DNA of 50,097 bases from an uncultured Akkermansia sp. (GTDB lineage: Bacteria; Verrucomicrobiota; Verrucomicrobiia; Verrucomicrobiales; Akkermansiaceae): contig CANRKR010000007.1 of assembly GCA_947631275.1 (NCBI GenBank), positions 1 to 50,097 of the forward strand, in the 5' to 3' direction. The translations under genes were made by a program, and so were the position numbers. The notes beneath the pieces were generated by a model. That model was not told the DNA's origin and did not search any database. It saw only the letters and a program-made list of their open reading frames with translations. Positions 34,723-42,896 of this stretch are shown here, piece by piece; position 1 is the stretch's first letter, and each line of letters begins with the position of its first letter.

Positions 34723-35832
34723 ATGCCGGATATGGGATTCATGGATATTGCCGTCATTCTTCCCCTGGGTTTTGCGCTCATTGGCGCTTGCATCGGGTCG
34801 TTCCTCAACGTGGTGATCTATCGCATCCCGCGAGGCATGAGCGTGAATAATCCGCGCCGCTCGTTTTGTCCCTCCTGTGGCAAGCCCATTCCCTGGTATC
34901 TGAATTTTCCCATCGTCAGCTGGATCTTCCTGCGTGGGAGAAGCGCCTGCTGCGGGAAACTCATCAGCCCGCGTTATATGCTTGTGGAGCTCTCCTGCGC
35001 ACTGCTGTTTGGTTTCACCGCGTGGGAGCTGGACTTCGAGCCTGTTGCCGTGCAGTCTTTCGTGTGCCTGTGGATGGCTTGCATGCTCAGCATGCTGATG
35101 ATGGATGCGAGGGATATGATTGTGTATCCGCCGCTGGCAATGATTGGCGCTTTCCTTGGGATTGTCACCGCCGTTTGTGCCCCGGAGCTTGTCGAGCCCG
35201 CAGCTCTCTCCCCACTACATGGAGTCGTGTTCAGCGTGACCGGCATGGCGACGGGGTTTCTGATTTTCCGTCTCATCGCCCTGGTTGGGCGCCTTGTCTT
35301 CGGCCGCCGCAGCGTGCATTTCAAATCTCCGCAGCCCTGGCGCCTCTGTCAGGAAGGGGATGATGTCCTTATGACCATCGGAGAGCAGCGCATCTTCTGG
35401 TCGCAGCTTTTCACCGGGAAAAATTGCTCCATCACGCTGCGCAAGGCGGTGATTTCGGCGTGCTCTTTGCCGGACGGCGTGTCGTCTTTGCGCTTCGCGG
35501 AAGATGCTCTCATTTTGCCGGACGGCATTCGCCGCAGCTTGGAGGATTTTGATTGCCTGAGCGGTACGTGCGAATCGTACTCAATGGAACGGGAGGCTAT
35601 GGGCAGCGGTGACGCATGGATCGCCATGGCTATCGGCGCTCTCTGCGGCTGGCAGGGTGTGCTCTTCGCTCTCGTTGGCGGCAGTTTTATTTCTCTTTTC
35701 TTCGCGCTTATTCTGCGGGTGCGGCGTGGAGTCCCCATGCCCTTCGGCCCGGCGCTCATCTTTGCAGCGTGGATCTGGTTCTTCTTCGGTCAGCAGCTGC
35801 TGATGAGTTACCTTGACCTCATCGGAGCTTAA
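34723..35832 (+). CDS. Prepilin peptidase (A24 family) with a soluble insert
   Basis: A 369-residue membrane protease. The N-terminal part has GSFLNVVIYRIPRGMS and FCPSCGKPIPWYLNFPIVSWIFLRGRSACCGKLISPRYMLVE, the methyltransferase/zinc region; the second CxxC pair is altered to SACC. The first catalytic Asp is in MMDARDMIVYPPLAM and the second in the GxGD motif EAMGSGDAWIAM. Between these lies an extra soluble stretch (about residues 195-285), not found in short PilD proteins. It cleaves and may methylate type IV pilin or type II secretion pseudopilin precursors; no pilin gene is in the window. The stop overlaps the convergent thioesterase by 4 nt. Confidence 0.9.
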   Translation: MPDMGFMDIAVILPLGFALIGACIGSFLNVVIYRIPRGMSVNNPRRSFCPSCGKPIPWYLNFPIVSWIFLRGRSACCGKLISPRYMLVELSCALLFGFTAWELDFEPVAVQSFVCLWMACMLSMLMMDARDMIVYPPLAMIGAFLGIVTAVCAPELVEPAALSPLHGVVFSVTGMATGFLIFRLIALVGRLVFGRRSVHFKSPQPWRLCQEGDDVLMTIGEQRIFWSQLFTGKNCSITLRKAVISACSLPDGVSSLRFAEDALILPDGIRRSLEDFDCLSGTCESYSMEREAMGSGDAWIAMAIGALCGWQGVLFALVGGSFISLFFALILRVRRGVPMPFGPALIFAAWIWFFFGQQLLMSYLDLIGA

Positions 35833-36548
35833 TCGCCCCATTCCAGCAGCATTCTCGCACGCAGCTTTTCCCCGCCGCAGACAATGTGTTCGGTGATTTT
35901 GCCTGCCCCGCGATGGCGGATGCTCAGAGGTTCCCCCTGCATGCTTTCGTGCTTGTACTGCACATGGATGCGCCGCAGCGTTGTTCCCGGAGCTGTCGGC
36001 AACGTATCGAGAGCCCAGGTGAGGTAGGCAGAGTTATTGATGTGTCCGTTGAAATCAATATCTCGGCGGGATGTGATCATGTAGGCCGTGCCGAGGTCCT
36101 GTGCCCCTTCCTCCGGTAGCTCGGGCGCCGCGCTCTGCACCGTGGGCGCACATTCCTCCGGCACTTCCAGCTCAGCGCGCTTCAGCGGCATAGGACGCCG
36201 CGTCTTGATGTCGATGAGCACCCACATCAAATCGGCTCGCCCGATGATCTCTCCTCTTGCATCGCTCATCTCCACAAAACGGCGCGCCTGGAGAGGACTA
36301 GCCTTGCCGGTGTTGGTGCGTAAATTGACGAGTTCTTTCCAGCGCGGGCGTCGCAGCAATTCAAAATCCCCCTGCACCTCGACCCATATCATGCCGTGTT
36401 CAAGCACCCAGTCGTAGCCCATCTTGTTGTGGGAGGCGTGCAGCTCTGCCATTTCCTGACAGAAGAGCAGGTAACACTCCGGCTTGAGCAGTAAATCTGC
36501 TCCGCATTCATAGCTTGTGATCGTGTGTGGCAATACCAAGTCTTCCAT
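35829..36548 (-). CDS. Acyl-ACP thioesterase
   Basis: A 239-residue double-hotdog protein. The second hotdog carries the FatA-type active-site stretch SRRDIDFNGHINNSAYLTWALDTLP (Asn and His as in bacterial acyl-ACP thioesterases), and the first has NKMGYDWVLEHGMIWVEVQGDFELLRRPRW. It releases free fatty acids from acyl-ACP, perhaps for phospholipid, lipoprotein or lipid A remodelling. The start at 36548 lies 6 nt after a -10 box, so it is probably leaderless. Confidence 0.88.
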   Translation of the reverse strand: MEDLVLPHTITSYECGADLLLKPECYLLFCQEMAELHASHNKMGYDWVLEHGMIWVEVQGDFELLRRPRWKELVNLRTNTGKASPLQARRFVEMSDARGEIIGRADLMWVLIDIKTRRPMPLKRAELEVPEECAPTVQSAAPELPEEGAQDLGTAYMITSRRDIDFNGHINNSAYLTWALDTLPTAPGTTLRRIHVQYKHESMQGEPLSIRHRGAGKITEHIVCGGEKLRARMLLEWGD

Positions 36549-36583
36549 GCCCCTATTCTACCATGGCTCTGCCAGAGTGGCAA
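36549..36583 (-). promoter_or_regulatory. Leaderless promoter of the acyl-ACP thioesterase
   Basis: On the minus strand TTGCCA (36583-36578), 17 nt, TAGAAT (36560-36555), 6 nt (aggggc) to ATG 36548. Confidence 0.65.
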
Positions 36584-36733
36584 GAAGCAGGTTTTATCTC
36601 ACTCGCGCAGTTGCAGCGGCGCAAGTTTGCCGGAGTTTGCAGAGCGGACACGACCGAGAAATTCAAATTTTCATTTTTTGAAGAAAATCTTTGTTAGATG
36701 TTGATGGAAAAAGTATAGCATTAATTTTAGGGT

Positions 36734-36930
36734 GTATATCTCTTTCCAAATGCGATGTCCAGTCAAAATAATCAAAAAAACGCGCAGTGATGAGGATTCC
36801 GGGACATTGCGAGCATTCGGAAAGAAAGGAGGGGTCTGTGAAAACCGAAATAAGTTCCATAGGATAACTTATTGATTGAGAGATAGTCATCACAAGGCTG
36901 CCAGCGCATCGCATTTGGAAAGAGATATAC
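36734..36930. repeat. 24-bp perfect inverted repeats flanking a 149-bp segment
   Basis: Left arm 36734-36757 and right arm 36907-36930 are exact reverse complements over 24 bp; both begin or end in GTATATCTC / GAGATATAC. The enclosed 149 bp (36758-36906) is AT-leaning and codes for nothing recognisable. No target-site duplication flanks the arms, and no transposase is present. The right arm ends in TATAC, which with the next T (36931) makes a TATACT -10-like box about 20 nt before the glycosyltransferase start. It could be an invertible regulatory segment or a MITE remnant. The rest of the 403-bp gap (36549-36951) holds only the thioesterase promoter. Confidence 0.75.
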
Positions 36931-36951
36931 TGCGGCGGTCGTGCACCATCG

Positions 36952-37992
36952 ATGGGAGGCATCGACGGGGAGAAGGAGTTTCCAACCGTGAAGAGTAGAG
37001 AGCAAGTCGCGCCGAAAGTATCCGTGATCATGCCCGTGTACAACACGAGGCAGGATTGGTTGGATCTGGCTATCAGCAGCATTCTGGGACAGACGTTCCG
37101 GGATTTCGAGTTCATCATGATTGATGACGGTTCGGATGAAGCCACGCAGCGACAGCTCAGATCCTACAAGGATGCGAGGATCGTGCTCCTGCGGCAGGAA
37201 AAGAACACCAACCCGTCCATCGCGCGCAATGAGGGGTTGAAGATAGCGCGGGGAGAATATGTCGCCTTCATGGATTCGGATGACGTCTCTCTGCCGGAGC
37301 GATTCGAGAAGCAGGTGGAGTACCTGGAAAGCCATCCCGATATTGGGCTGGTAGCCACCCGAGTGGGCGACGCGGTGCATCCGTGGAAAGTTGAGCGCTG
37401 GGGAGAGAGGAGCCATCCCCGGCAGATCGAGTGCGACCTGTTGCTGGCAGGCAACGTGCTGTGCACTTCCTCCGTGATGGTGCGCCGTGAGATTCTGCGC
37501 CGTGAAGGCATTGAATTTCGTGGGGATTGTTTTCCGGCGGAAGATTACAAGATGTGGGCGGAGCTTGTGGGCAAGGCGAAGATGGTGAGGATGGATGAGG
37601 TTTTGGTGAGATACCGTGGCAGGAAGCCCAATCCGAAGAGGGAAAAACAGGAGGAAATGGCCGCAAGGATTCAGACGGAGGCGCTCACCGGGAGGTTCGG
37701 GGTCAGGAAGGAGGAGGCAAAGGAACTCGCCTCGTTCCTGCATGTTCCCGGAGTAGCCTTTGATGCGGAGCGCCTGATTGCAGCCGTGAGACACATCATT
37801 GAGCAACTGGAAGCGGCGGGATACGAAAGGAAATATACGAAGAGTTCCCTGCGGTGGGCGATACGGAAAGTTTATTACCGCACGAAGACATGGGAGGGTC
37901 AGGTGCGGCTGATGCGCATGCCCTGGGGCAAAGAGGTGCAGTTAGGGCGTGTGTGGCGGCTGTGGTGTTTCGTGACGAGAGGAATTTTATGA
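36952..37992 (+). CDS. Family 2 glycosyltransferase
   Basis: A 346-residue GT-A enzyme: VSVIMPVYNTRQDWLDLAISSILGQTFRDFEFIMIDDGSDEAT, NEGLKIARGEYVAFMDSDDVSLPERF (the DxD-type metal motif), then a FPAEDYKMWAEL acceptor-site ED. It transfers a sugar from a nucleotide donor, presumably onto a surface glycan at the cytoplasmic membrane. The start could instead be GTG 36988, which has AAGGAG 9 nt upstream, a better ribosome site than ATG 36952. It is the first gene of the polysaccharide locus and lies directly downstream of the inverted-repeat segment. Confidence 0.88.
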   Translation: MGGIDGEKEFPTVKSREQVAPKVSVIMPVYNTRQDWLDLAISSILGQTFRDFEFIMIDDGSDEATQRQLRSYKDARIVLLRQEKNTNPSIARNEGLKIARGEYVAFMDSDDVSLPERFEKQVEYLESHPDIGLVATRVGDAVHPWKVERWGERSHPRQIECDLLLAGNVLCTSSVMVRREILRREGIEFRGDCFPAEDYKMWAELVGKAKMVRMDEVLVRYRGRKPNPKREKQEEMAARIQTEALTGRFGVRKEEAKELASFLHVPGVAFDAERLIAAVRHIIEQLEAAGYERKYTKSSLRWAIRKVYYRTKTWEGQVRLMRMPWGKEVQLGRVWRLWCFVTRGIL

Positions 37993-38121
37993 TGCAGGCG
38001 GAAGAAGAAGCAGAGAAGTTGAGTTCAAGATCCAACAGATATTACCGTGAAGATTAAATTACCCTACCGATATGCCGTTTACGCCGCCAAGCCCTGCGTG
38101 GCGAACGAGGAGAGGTGTTGG

Positions 38122-38892
38122 ATGAACATACGGACGAAGAAGTTGAGCGAGGCGGCGCGCAACAACGCGAGGTACTGGTTTGTGTGTGCGATCAACGGAG
38201 ACAGGCGCGTCTTTTCGGCCCCGGCGGCGGAGCTAGAGAAAGCCTTTCACGAGCATGCCATCAACGTGATCGACCGTGGAGCGGCGAGCGAGAAGTATTC
38301 GCTCTACACGGACTACAAGAGGGGAGAAATCTTCTCGGCGGTGACGCAGAGGGACACGCAGATGGTGTTCAGTCTGATGAGGGAGCCGCAGGGGGAGGGG
38401 ACGGCGATGAAAGGAGAAGGGACGATGCTGCCGCGCGGGCGACGCTTTGAGCCGGTGAGGTACGAAGAGTTGAGTGAGCGAGGGAAGGAGGCGTACAGCA
38501 TCCAGAAGCTGATGTCGTTGCTGGCGGACTACGGATTCGAATGCCAGCGGGTGATGAATGATGCATGGGGAGCGGATGTGATGGCGACGAGAGAGAGCCC
38601 GGAGGAAGGCAACGAAGTGATGCTGCTGCAGATCAAGGGGAGAGCGAGCGGGGAGAGGGCGGACGAGCATCGGGAGAGAGACCTTTACATGGCCATAGCT
38701 GATCCGACGAGTCGTGGCTGGTACATCATCCCGCACGACGGGACGGCGCAGAGCATCATTCCCGAGACGTGCCTGCAGACGGACACGTGGGAGAGTGGAG
38801 TGTACCGTGTTCGGAAACTCTCGGCAGCGGTAGAGAACAAATTATCACCCTATTTCTTTCCGTGGGTGAGTGAGGAGGAGGCGACCAGATGA
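38122..38892 (+). CDS. PD-(D/E)XK nuclease-like protein
   Basis: A 256-residue protein (start ATG 38122, preceded by GGAGAGG 6 nt upstream; GTG 38047 is an alternative). The N-terminal ~100 residues have no recognised fold. Residues about 120-190 carry a possible nuclease core: SIQKLMSLLADYGFECQRVMNDAWGADVMATR, then EVMLLQIKGRAS, giving the spaced D...QxK pattern of the PD-(D/E)XK superfamily with the Glu replaced by Gln. The rest (DLYMAIADPTSRGWYIIPHDG) fits the end of such a fold. Function is uncertain. The DNA is unusually purine-rich, like the gene at 47406. Confidence 0.55.
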   Translation: MNIRTKKLSEAARNNARYWFVCAINGDRRVFSAPAAELEKAFHEHAINVIDRGAASEKYSLYTDYKRGEIFSAVTQRDTQMVFSLMREPQGEGTAMKGEGTMLPRGRRFEPVRYEELSERGKEAYSIQKLMSLLADYGFECQRVMNDAWGADVMATRESPEEGNEVMLLQIKGRASGERADEHRERDLYMAIADPTSRGWYIIPHDGTAQSIIPETCLQTDTWESGVYRVRKLSAAVENKLSPYFFPWVSEEEATR

Positions 38893-38930
38893 AGGAGCGA
38901 AGATAGAGGCAATTTGTTAAGAGACAGAAC

Positions 38931-40502
38931 ATGAAAGAGATAACAATAACTGAAATTCAATCAGGAGGAAGCCTTCCCCACATCATCATTCAAGCGGGCG
39001 GGAGGGGCTTGCGGCTGGAGACATTCACGACCAACAAGCCCAAGGCCCTGATTCCGGTGAGGGGATTGCCAATTATTTTCCACCTGTTTCGGCAGTTCAG
39101 GGGAGCGGATTTTACCATAATCGGGGATTACAAATATGAGGTGCTGGAGCGCTATTTAAGCACATTCGCTAAGGGCGTGAATTATCGGATGGTGCGCTCT
39201 CGCGGGAAGGGGAATGCTGCCGGGATACGTGAAGCTGCCCGGCAGATAGCGGATGATAAGAGCGTGCTGCTGGTATGGTGCGATCTTGTTCTGGCGGATC
39301 ATTTTGCGGTGAAGGAAGGGATAGAGGGGTGTCAGGTCGGTGTCGTGGATTTTGCTTGTTCATGGCGGTTGAGGGATGGATGTTTGGAGAAGCAGCCGTC
39401 GGCCGGCGGAGACGGTGTGGCAGGCTTGTTCTTTTTCCCCAGGGCGCAGAGTTTGCTTGAGGCGCCGGAAGAGGGTTCCTTCACCCGTTGGCTGCAGGGA
39501 CGTACGGATATCCCCCTCGAGCCTCTGCCGCTGAAGGACTGCCTGGATGTAGGCACGGCAAAAGCGTACAAACAGATAGAGACCACGGCGAACAGATGCC
39601 GTCCGTACAACTGCATCGAGCTCACTGCCGATCGCGTTATCAAAACGGCTCTCACACCGGAGGCGGAAAAACTGATTGAGCGAGAGATTCGCTGGTACGA
39701 CTGGATGGAGCAGCACGGTTTTTCGGCTATCCCGAGAATGTACGCCAAACACCCGCTGACCCTGGAGCGCATCCACGGCACGAACATTTTCCTCTCACAG
39801 CTCAATGAGCAACAGAAGGCCGATACCTTGAATCGCCTCATCGAGGCTGTGACGCAGATGCACAGCTTAGCCAGCGCACCGGCGAGCATGGAGGACATAC
39901 GCACCGAGTATTTCGGCAAAACGATCGCTCGTCTGCGCGGCATTGAGAGCGCTCTGCCTTTCGCCGAGCATGAATCCATCCGCATCAACGGGCGGGATTG
40001 CGTGAACCTCCTTCGCCACCCCGAACGCCTTGAGAACGCCGTGGAACGCACGCTCACAGGCATCAAAGCCTATTGCCCCATTCACGGTGATTGCCAGCTC
40101 ACCAACACGCTGCGTGATACGGACGGCAACATCTTCTTCATCGATGCTCGCGGTTACTTCGGCTCCTCGCAGGTGTTGGGTGATCCGCGCTACGATTGGG
40201 CAAAGATTTACTACGCTATCATTGGCAACTTCGACCAATTCAACGTCAAAAATTTCACGTTGGAGATAGGGGAGCATGACGTCCGCTTTGAGATAGCCAG
40301 CGGCGGTTGGGAATTCCTCTCGGAGAGCTTCCTGAGAAGCATCCCCCCGCAAGAAGCGGATCTTGCCCAGATCCAACTCATCCACGCCGTCATCTGGCTT
40401 TCCATGGCCAGTCATGCGTGGGAGGATTACGATTCCATGTGCGTGGCATTTTTCCACGGATTGTTGTTGTTTCACGAATGGGAGGAGGAATACGGCAAAT
40501 GA
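38931..40502 (+). CDS. Fused sugar nucleotidyltransferase and phosphotransferase
   Basis: A 523-residue two-domain protein. The N-terminal ~235 residues form an NTP-transferase with the signature AGGRGLRLETFTTNKPKALIPV near residues 22-44, then LVWCDLVLADHF. The C-terminal ~290 residues are an APH/choline-kinase-like domain with IHGDCQLTN (near 384, catalytic Asp) and FFIDARGYFG (DFG-equivalent), plus a late IQLIHAVIWLSMASHAWEDYD. It may phosphorylate a sugar or small alcohol and activate it as an NDP derivative, as separate or fused proteins in capsule loci do (LicA/LicC-like chemistry). The product is unknown. Its stop overlaps the HAD start (ATGA). Confidence 0.8.
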   Translation: MKEITITEIQSGGSLPHIIIQAGGRGLRLETFTTNKPKALIPVRGLPIIFHLFRQFRGADFTIIGDYKYEVLERYLSTFAKGVNYRMVRSRGKGNAAGIREAARQIADDKSVLLVWCDLVLADHFAVKEGIEGCQVGVVDFACSWRLRDGCLEKQPSAGGDGVAGLFFFPRAQSLLEAPEEGSFTRWLQGRTDIPLEPLPLKDCLDVGTAKAYKQIETTANRCRPYNCIELTADRVIKTALTPEAEKLIEREIRWYDWMEQHGFSAIPRMYAKHPLTLERIHGTNIFLSQLNEQQKADTLNRLIEAVTQMHSLASAPASMEDIRTEYFGKTIARLRGIESALPFAEHESIRINGRDCVNLLRHPERLENAVERTLTGIKAYCPIHGDCQLTNTLRDTDGNIFFIDARGYFGSSQVLGDPRYDWAKIYYAIIGNFDQFNVKNFTLEIGEHDVRFEIASGGWEFLSESFLRSIPPQEADLAQIQLIHAVIWLSMASHAWEDYDSMCVAFFHGLLLFHEWEEEYGK

Positions 40503-40891
40503 GCATGGACCATACAGAGACCCTGCGCCTATCTTCCCTTCCGCACACCTGGGTGCTGGATTTGGACGGCACGCTCGTGCGCCACAACGGTTACAAGACA
40601 GGTGAGGACGAATGGCTCCCCGGCGCTCTGGAGTTCCTGCGCAGCATTCCTCAACAGGATTGCATCATCATCCTCACCGCCCGCTTCGAGGCCGACGCCC
40701 CCGCCAAAACCCGCGCTTTCCTCGCCAGGCACGGCGTGCGTTACGATCACCTGCTTTTCAATATGCCCCAGGGCGAGCGCATCCTCGTGAATGATGCCAA
40801 GCCCTCCGGTCTCTGCTGCGCGTACGCCCTCTCCCCGGAACGCAATGCGGGCCCCGTTTCATGGAACACCGAAATCGATGAATCTCTCTGA
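40499..40891 (+). CDS. HAD-family sugar phosphatase, capsule type
   Basis: A 130-residue HAD protein: VLDLDGTLVRHNGYK (motif I, DxDGT), IIILTAR (motif II Thr), and ERILVNDAKPSGLCCAYAL carrying the final Asp and Lys. Small HAD proteins with this ND-xKPSGL ending occur in capsule and O-antigen loci next to nucleotidyltransferases. It probably removes a phosphate from a sugar-phosphate intermediate. It overlaps the fused transferase by 4 nt, so the two likely serve one pathway. A longer frame starting at 40307 overlaps the upstream gene and is rejected. Confidence 0.8.
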   Translation: MSMDHTETLRLSSLPHTWVLDLDGTLVRHNGYKTGEDEWLPGALEFLRSIPQQDCIIILTARFEADAPAKTRAFLARHGVRYDHLLFNMPQGERILVNDAKPSGLCCAYALSPERNAGPVSWNTEIDESL

Positions 40892-40904
40892 ATAAAACAT
40901 ACCT

Positions 40905-41795
40905 ATGCAAATTCTCAAACCTATTGTTCACGAAACCATATGGGGCGGCAGCAAGTTGACGCCTTTCAGCGGCAGCTCCTGCACTAAAATCGGTCACCTT
41001 TACAGCGCGATTGACACGGTCGAGTTCCGCAATGAAATCATCGCCGGGCCGGATGCCGGGAAGAATCTGCACGAGTGGTTCCTGGCAAACCGTGCGCGCT
41101 TCGGCATGGAGCGCTTTGCGGAGGTGCCCATCCTGATGGCTCTGGTGGAGGCGGCGGACGATCTCTCCATTCAGGTGCACCCGAATGATGAGAAGGCGCG
41201 AGAACTGGAAGGACTTCCCTTCGGTAAAAATGAAAGTTTCTACACACTTCAGGCGCCCACGTGCGGCAAAATGTACAATGGATGCAAGGCTGCCAGTGTG
41301 GAGGATATGCGGGAGAAAATTGCCCGGGGGCGCATTGCTGAGACTCTGGATATGATGCCCTGTTCGGTCGGAGATTATGTGTATGTTGAGGGAGGAACTC
41401 TGCATGCCGCCACAGCCGGCTCCCTCCACTTCGAGATCGAGGAAAATTGCGAGAAGACGTACCGGTTCTGGGATTACGACCGCACGGATGCCCGGGGCAA
41501 CAAACGCCCGCTGCAGCTCGAGAAAGCTCTCGCCTGCCTCGATGTCTCCAAAAGATCTCACTCCCGCCGCTACGGCGAGGAAGCCATCGAGGAGCGGATG
41601 TACTTCACCCAGCTCGTCACCCGTAAACCCGCCTACACGCACGAACGCGATATGTTCGCCTTTGCTGTCCTGCTGTGCGGGGAGGCAATCGTGCTCGGGC
41701 ATCGCATCCTTCCCGGCACCGCCATCCTGCTTGAACCTCACGAAACTCTCCTCACCAATGAGGCTGACTGGATGATCGCTACGCCTAAACGATAA
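40905..41795 (+). CDS. Type I phosphomannose isomerase-like protein
   Basis: A 296-residue cupin enzyme: IVHETIWGGSKL, the zinc motif LSIQVHPNDEKA, FGKNESFYTL, and GTLHAATAGSLHFEIEENCEKTYRFWDYDR. These are the zinc and substrate residues of ManA-type isomerases (fructose 6-phosphate to mannose 6-phosphate). In this locus it could supply mannose or a related sugar for the nucleotidyltransferase. It starts 13 nt after the HAD gene. Confidence 0.85.
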   Translation: MQILKPIVHETIWGGSKLTPFSGSSCTKIGHLYSAIDTVEFRNEIIAGPDAGKNLHEWFLANRARFGMERFAEVPILMALVEAADDLSIQVHPNDEKARELEGLPFGKNESFYTLQAPTCGKMYNGCKAASVEDMREKIARGRIAETLDMMPCSVGDYVYVEGGTLHAATAGSLHFEIEENCEKTYRFWDYDRTDARGNKRPLQLEKALACLDVSKRSHSRRYGEEAIEERMYFTQLVTRKPAYTHERDMFAFAVLLCGEAIVLGHRILPGTAILLEPHETLLTNEADWMIATPKR

Positions 41796-41800
41796 ATACC

Positions 41801-42896
41801 ATGGGACCATATACTTTACCATCAGAGAGCCCCTCACCGACCGGGAAGTTCAAGAATATTGAGCTCCTCCGCTTCCTCATGGCTTGGGCTATCGTGGGAG
41901 CCCATATTGTCTACGGTCAAGGGTTTGTTCAATTTGGATTAGGTTTCCTGGAACCATATCTCTATAAAGGCAGCAACGCAGTTCCTATGTTCTTTGTCAT
42001 AGCGTTCTTTTTTCTCTCCCTTAAAACAAAACCTGAGCAACCCTTCTTTTTCTTCATTGTTTCGAAGTGGTTAAGACTAGCTCCTCTCGTCATTGCCGTT
42101 ACTGTTGTCGCATACATTTTACACCTTTTTTCCTTCTGGGGGTGGTCTCACGAACTTAACATAGGTAATATCCTCCTCATTCAGGATTGGAGTGTCTGGC
42201 CACGTTGGCGCTATTTCGTACATCCTGCTTGGTATTGTCATGCGTATCTTCTTCTCGCTATCTTTTACCTTGGACTCATTAAAGCTTTTGATCAAAAATA
42301 TGTGTTTTTCGTCCTTGGGGTATGCGCATACATTGGCTGGCGGATTTTCGGTCTGATGTCAGTTCTTCCAGAATATGGTTCCTTACTTGGACATTACGAT
42401 ATCGGGCGGGGCCTCTTTTGCCTTGGTTTGGCAACCTTGCTAACTCATCTACACAAAATATACCCCCCCCCTACCACCAAAACACACTATTTGCTACACC
42501 GCTCTAGAACTAGTACTTTTTGGGGGCGTTTTCGGGAATCTGTTTTTTGGCAAGTGGAATGTTCTTACTTCTCTTCATATCATACTCGCATTCAGTCTAT
42601 TATTTTATTTGTTCATTCAACGCAAGGGGCTTCTTTCCCGTTTTTTAGAAAAAGATTGGTGCGTTTTATTAGGTCGATATGCCTTCGGCATTTTTATCGT
42701 GCATGCACTCGTTTTAAGTGCCGCACAAAGAATTGTACTACCACATTACAAATCTCAGGCACTCGAGCACCCATGGCTTGTTCTGGCGGGCATAGTTGCT
42801 ACTACCCTGATCTTGGCCATCACGGGTTATCACTTTGTGGAGGTACCTATTGCTCGTTGGTCTATTCGTTTTAAGAGAAGGAGGATTTTCGTATGA
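41801..42896 (+). pseudogene. Acyltransferase-3 family membrane protein, frameshifted at a C9 tract (phase-variable candidate)
   Basis: Reading from ATG 41801, an acyltransferase-3 protein begins normally (FKNIELLRFLMAWAIVGAHI, then about seven membrane helices). At the nine C's (42463-42471) it loses frame and ends at 42874 with a scrambled tail. The +1 frame continues the protein: TALELVLFGGVFGN, LTSLHIILAFSLLFYLFIQ, then LGRYAFGIFIVHALVLSAAQRIVLP and a final GYHFVEVPIARWSIRF, the usual family end. Its stop at 42896 overlaps the start of the next gene (ATGA). Loss of one C (C8) or gain of two restores one 364-residue protein. The enzyme would O-acetylate or otherwise acylate surface sugars. 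Confidence 0.82.
42463..42471 (+). repeat. C9 homopolymer in the acyltransferase gene
   Basis: Nine C's after TA. With nine the reading frame is broken; with eight it is intact. Such tracts slip during replication and act as on/off switches in surface-glycan genes. Confidence 0.85.

Noticed and set aside
36663..37145. A 160-residue minus-strand frame across the inverted repeat and the glycosyltransferase start
   Set aside because: No promoter, no recognisable domain, antisense to a clear GT2 start.
37989..38057. A 22-codon frame overlapping the glycosyltransferase stop (MMQAEEEAEKLSSRSN...)
   Set aside because: Too short and without support; it overlaps the alternative start of the next gene and looks like chance.
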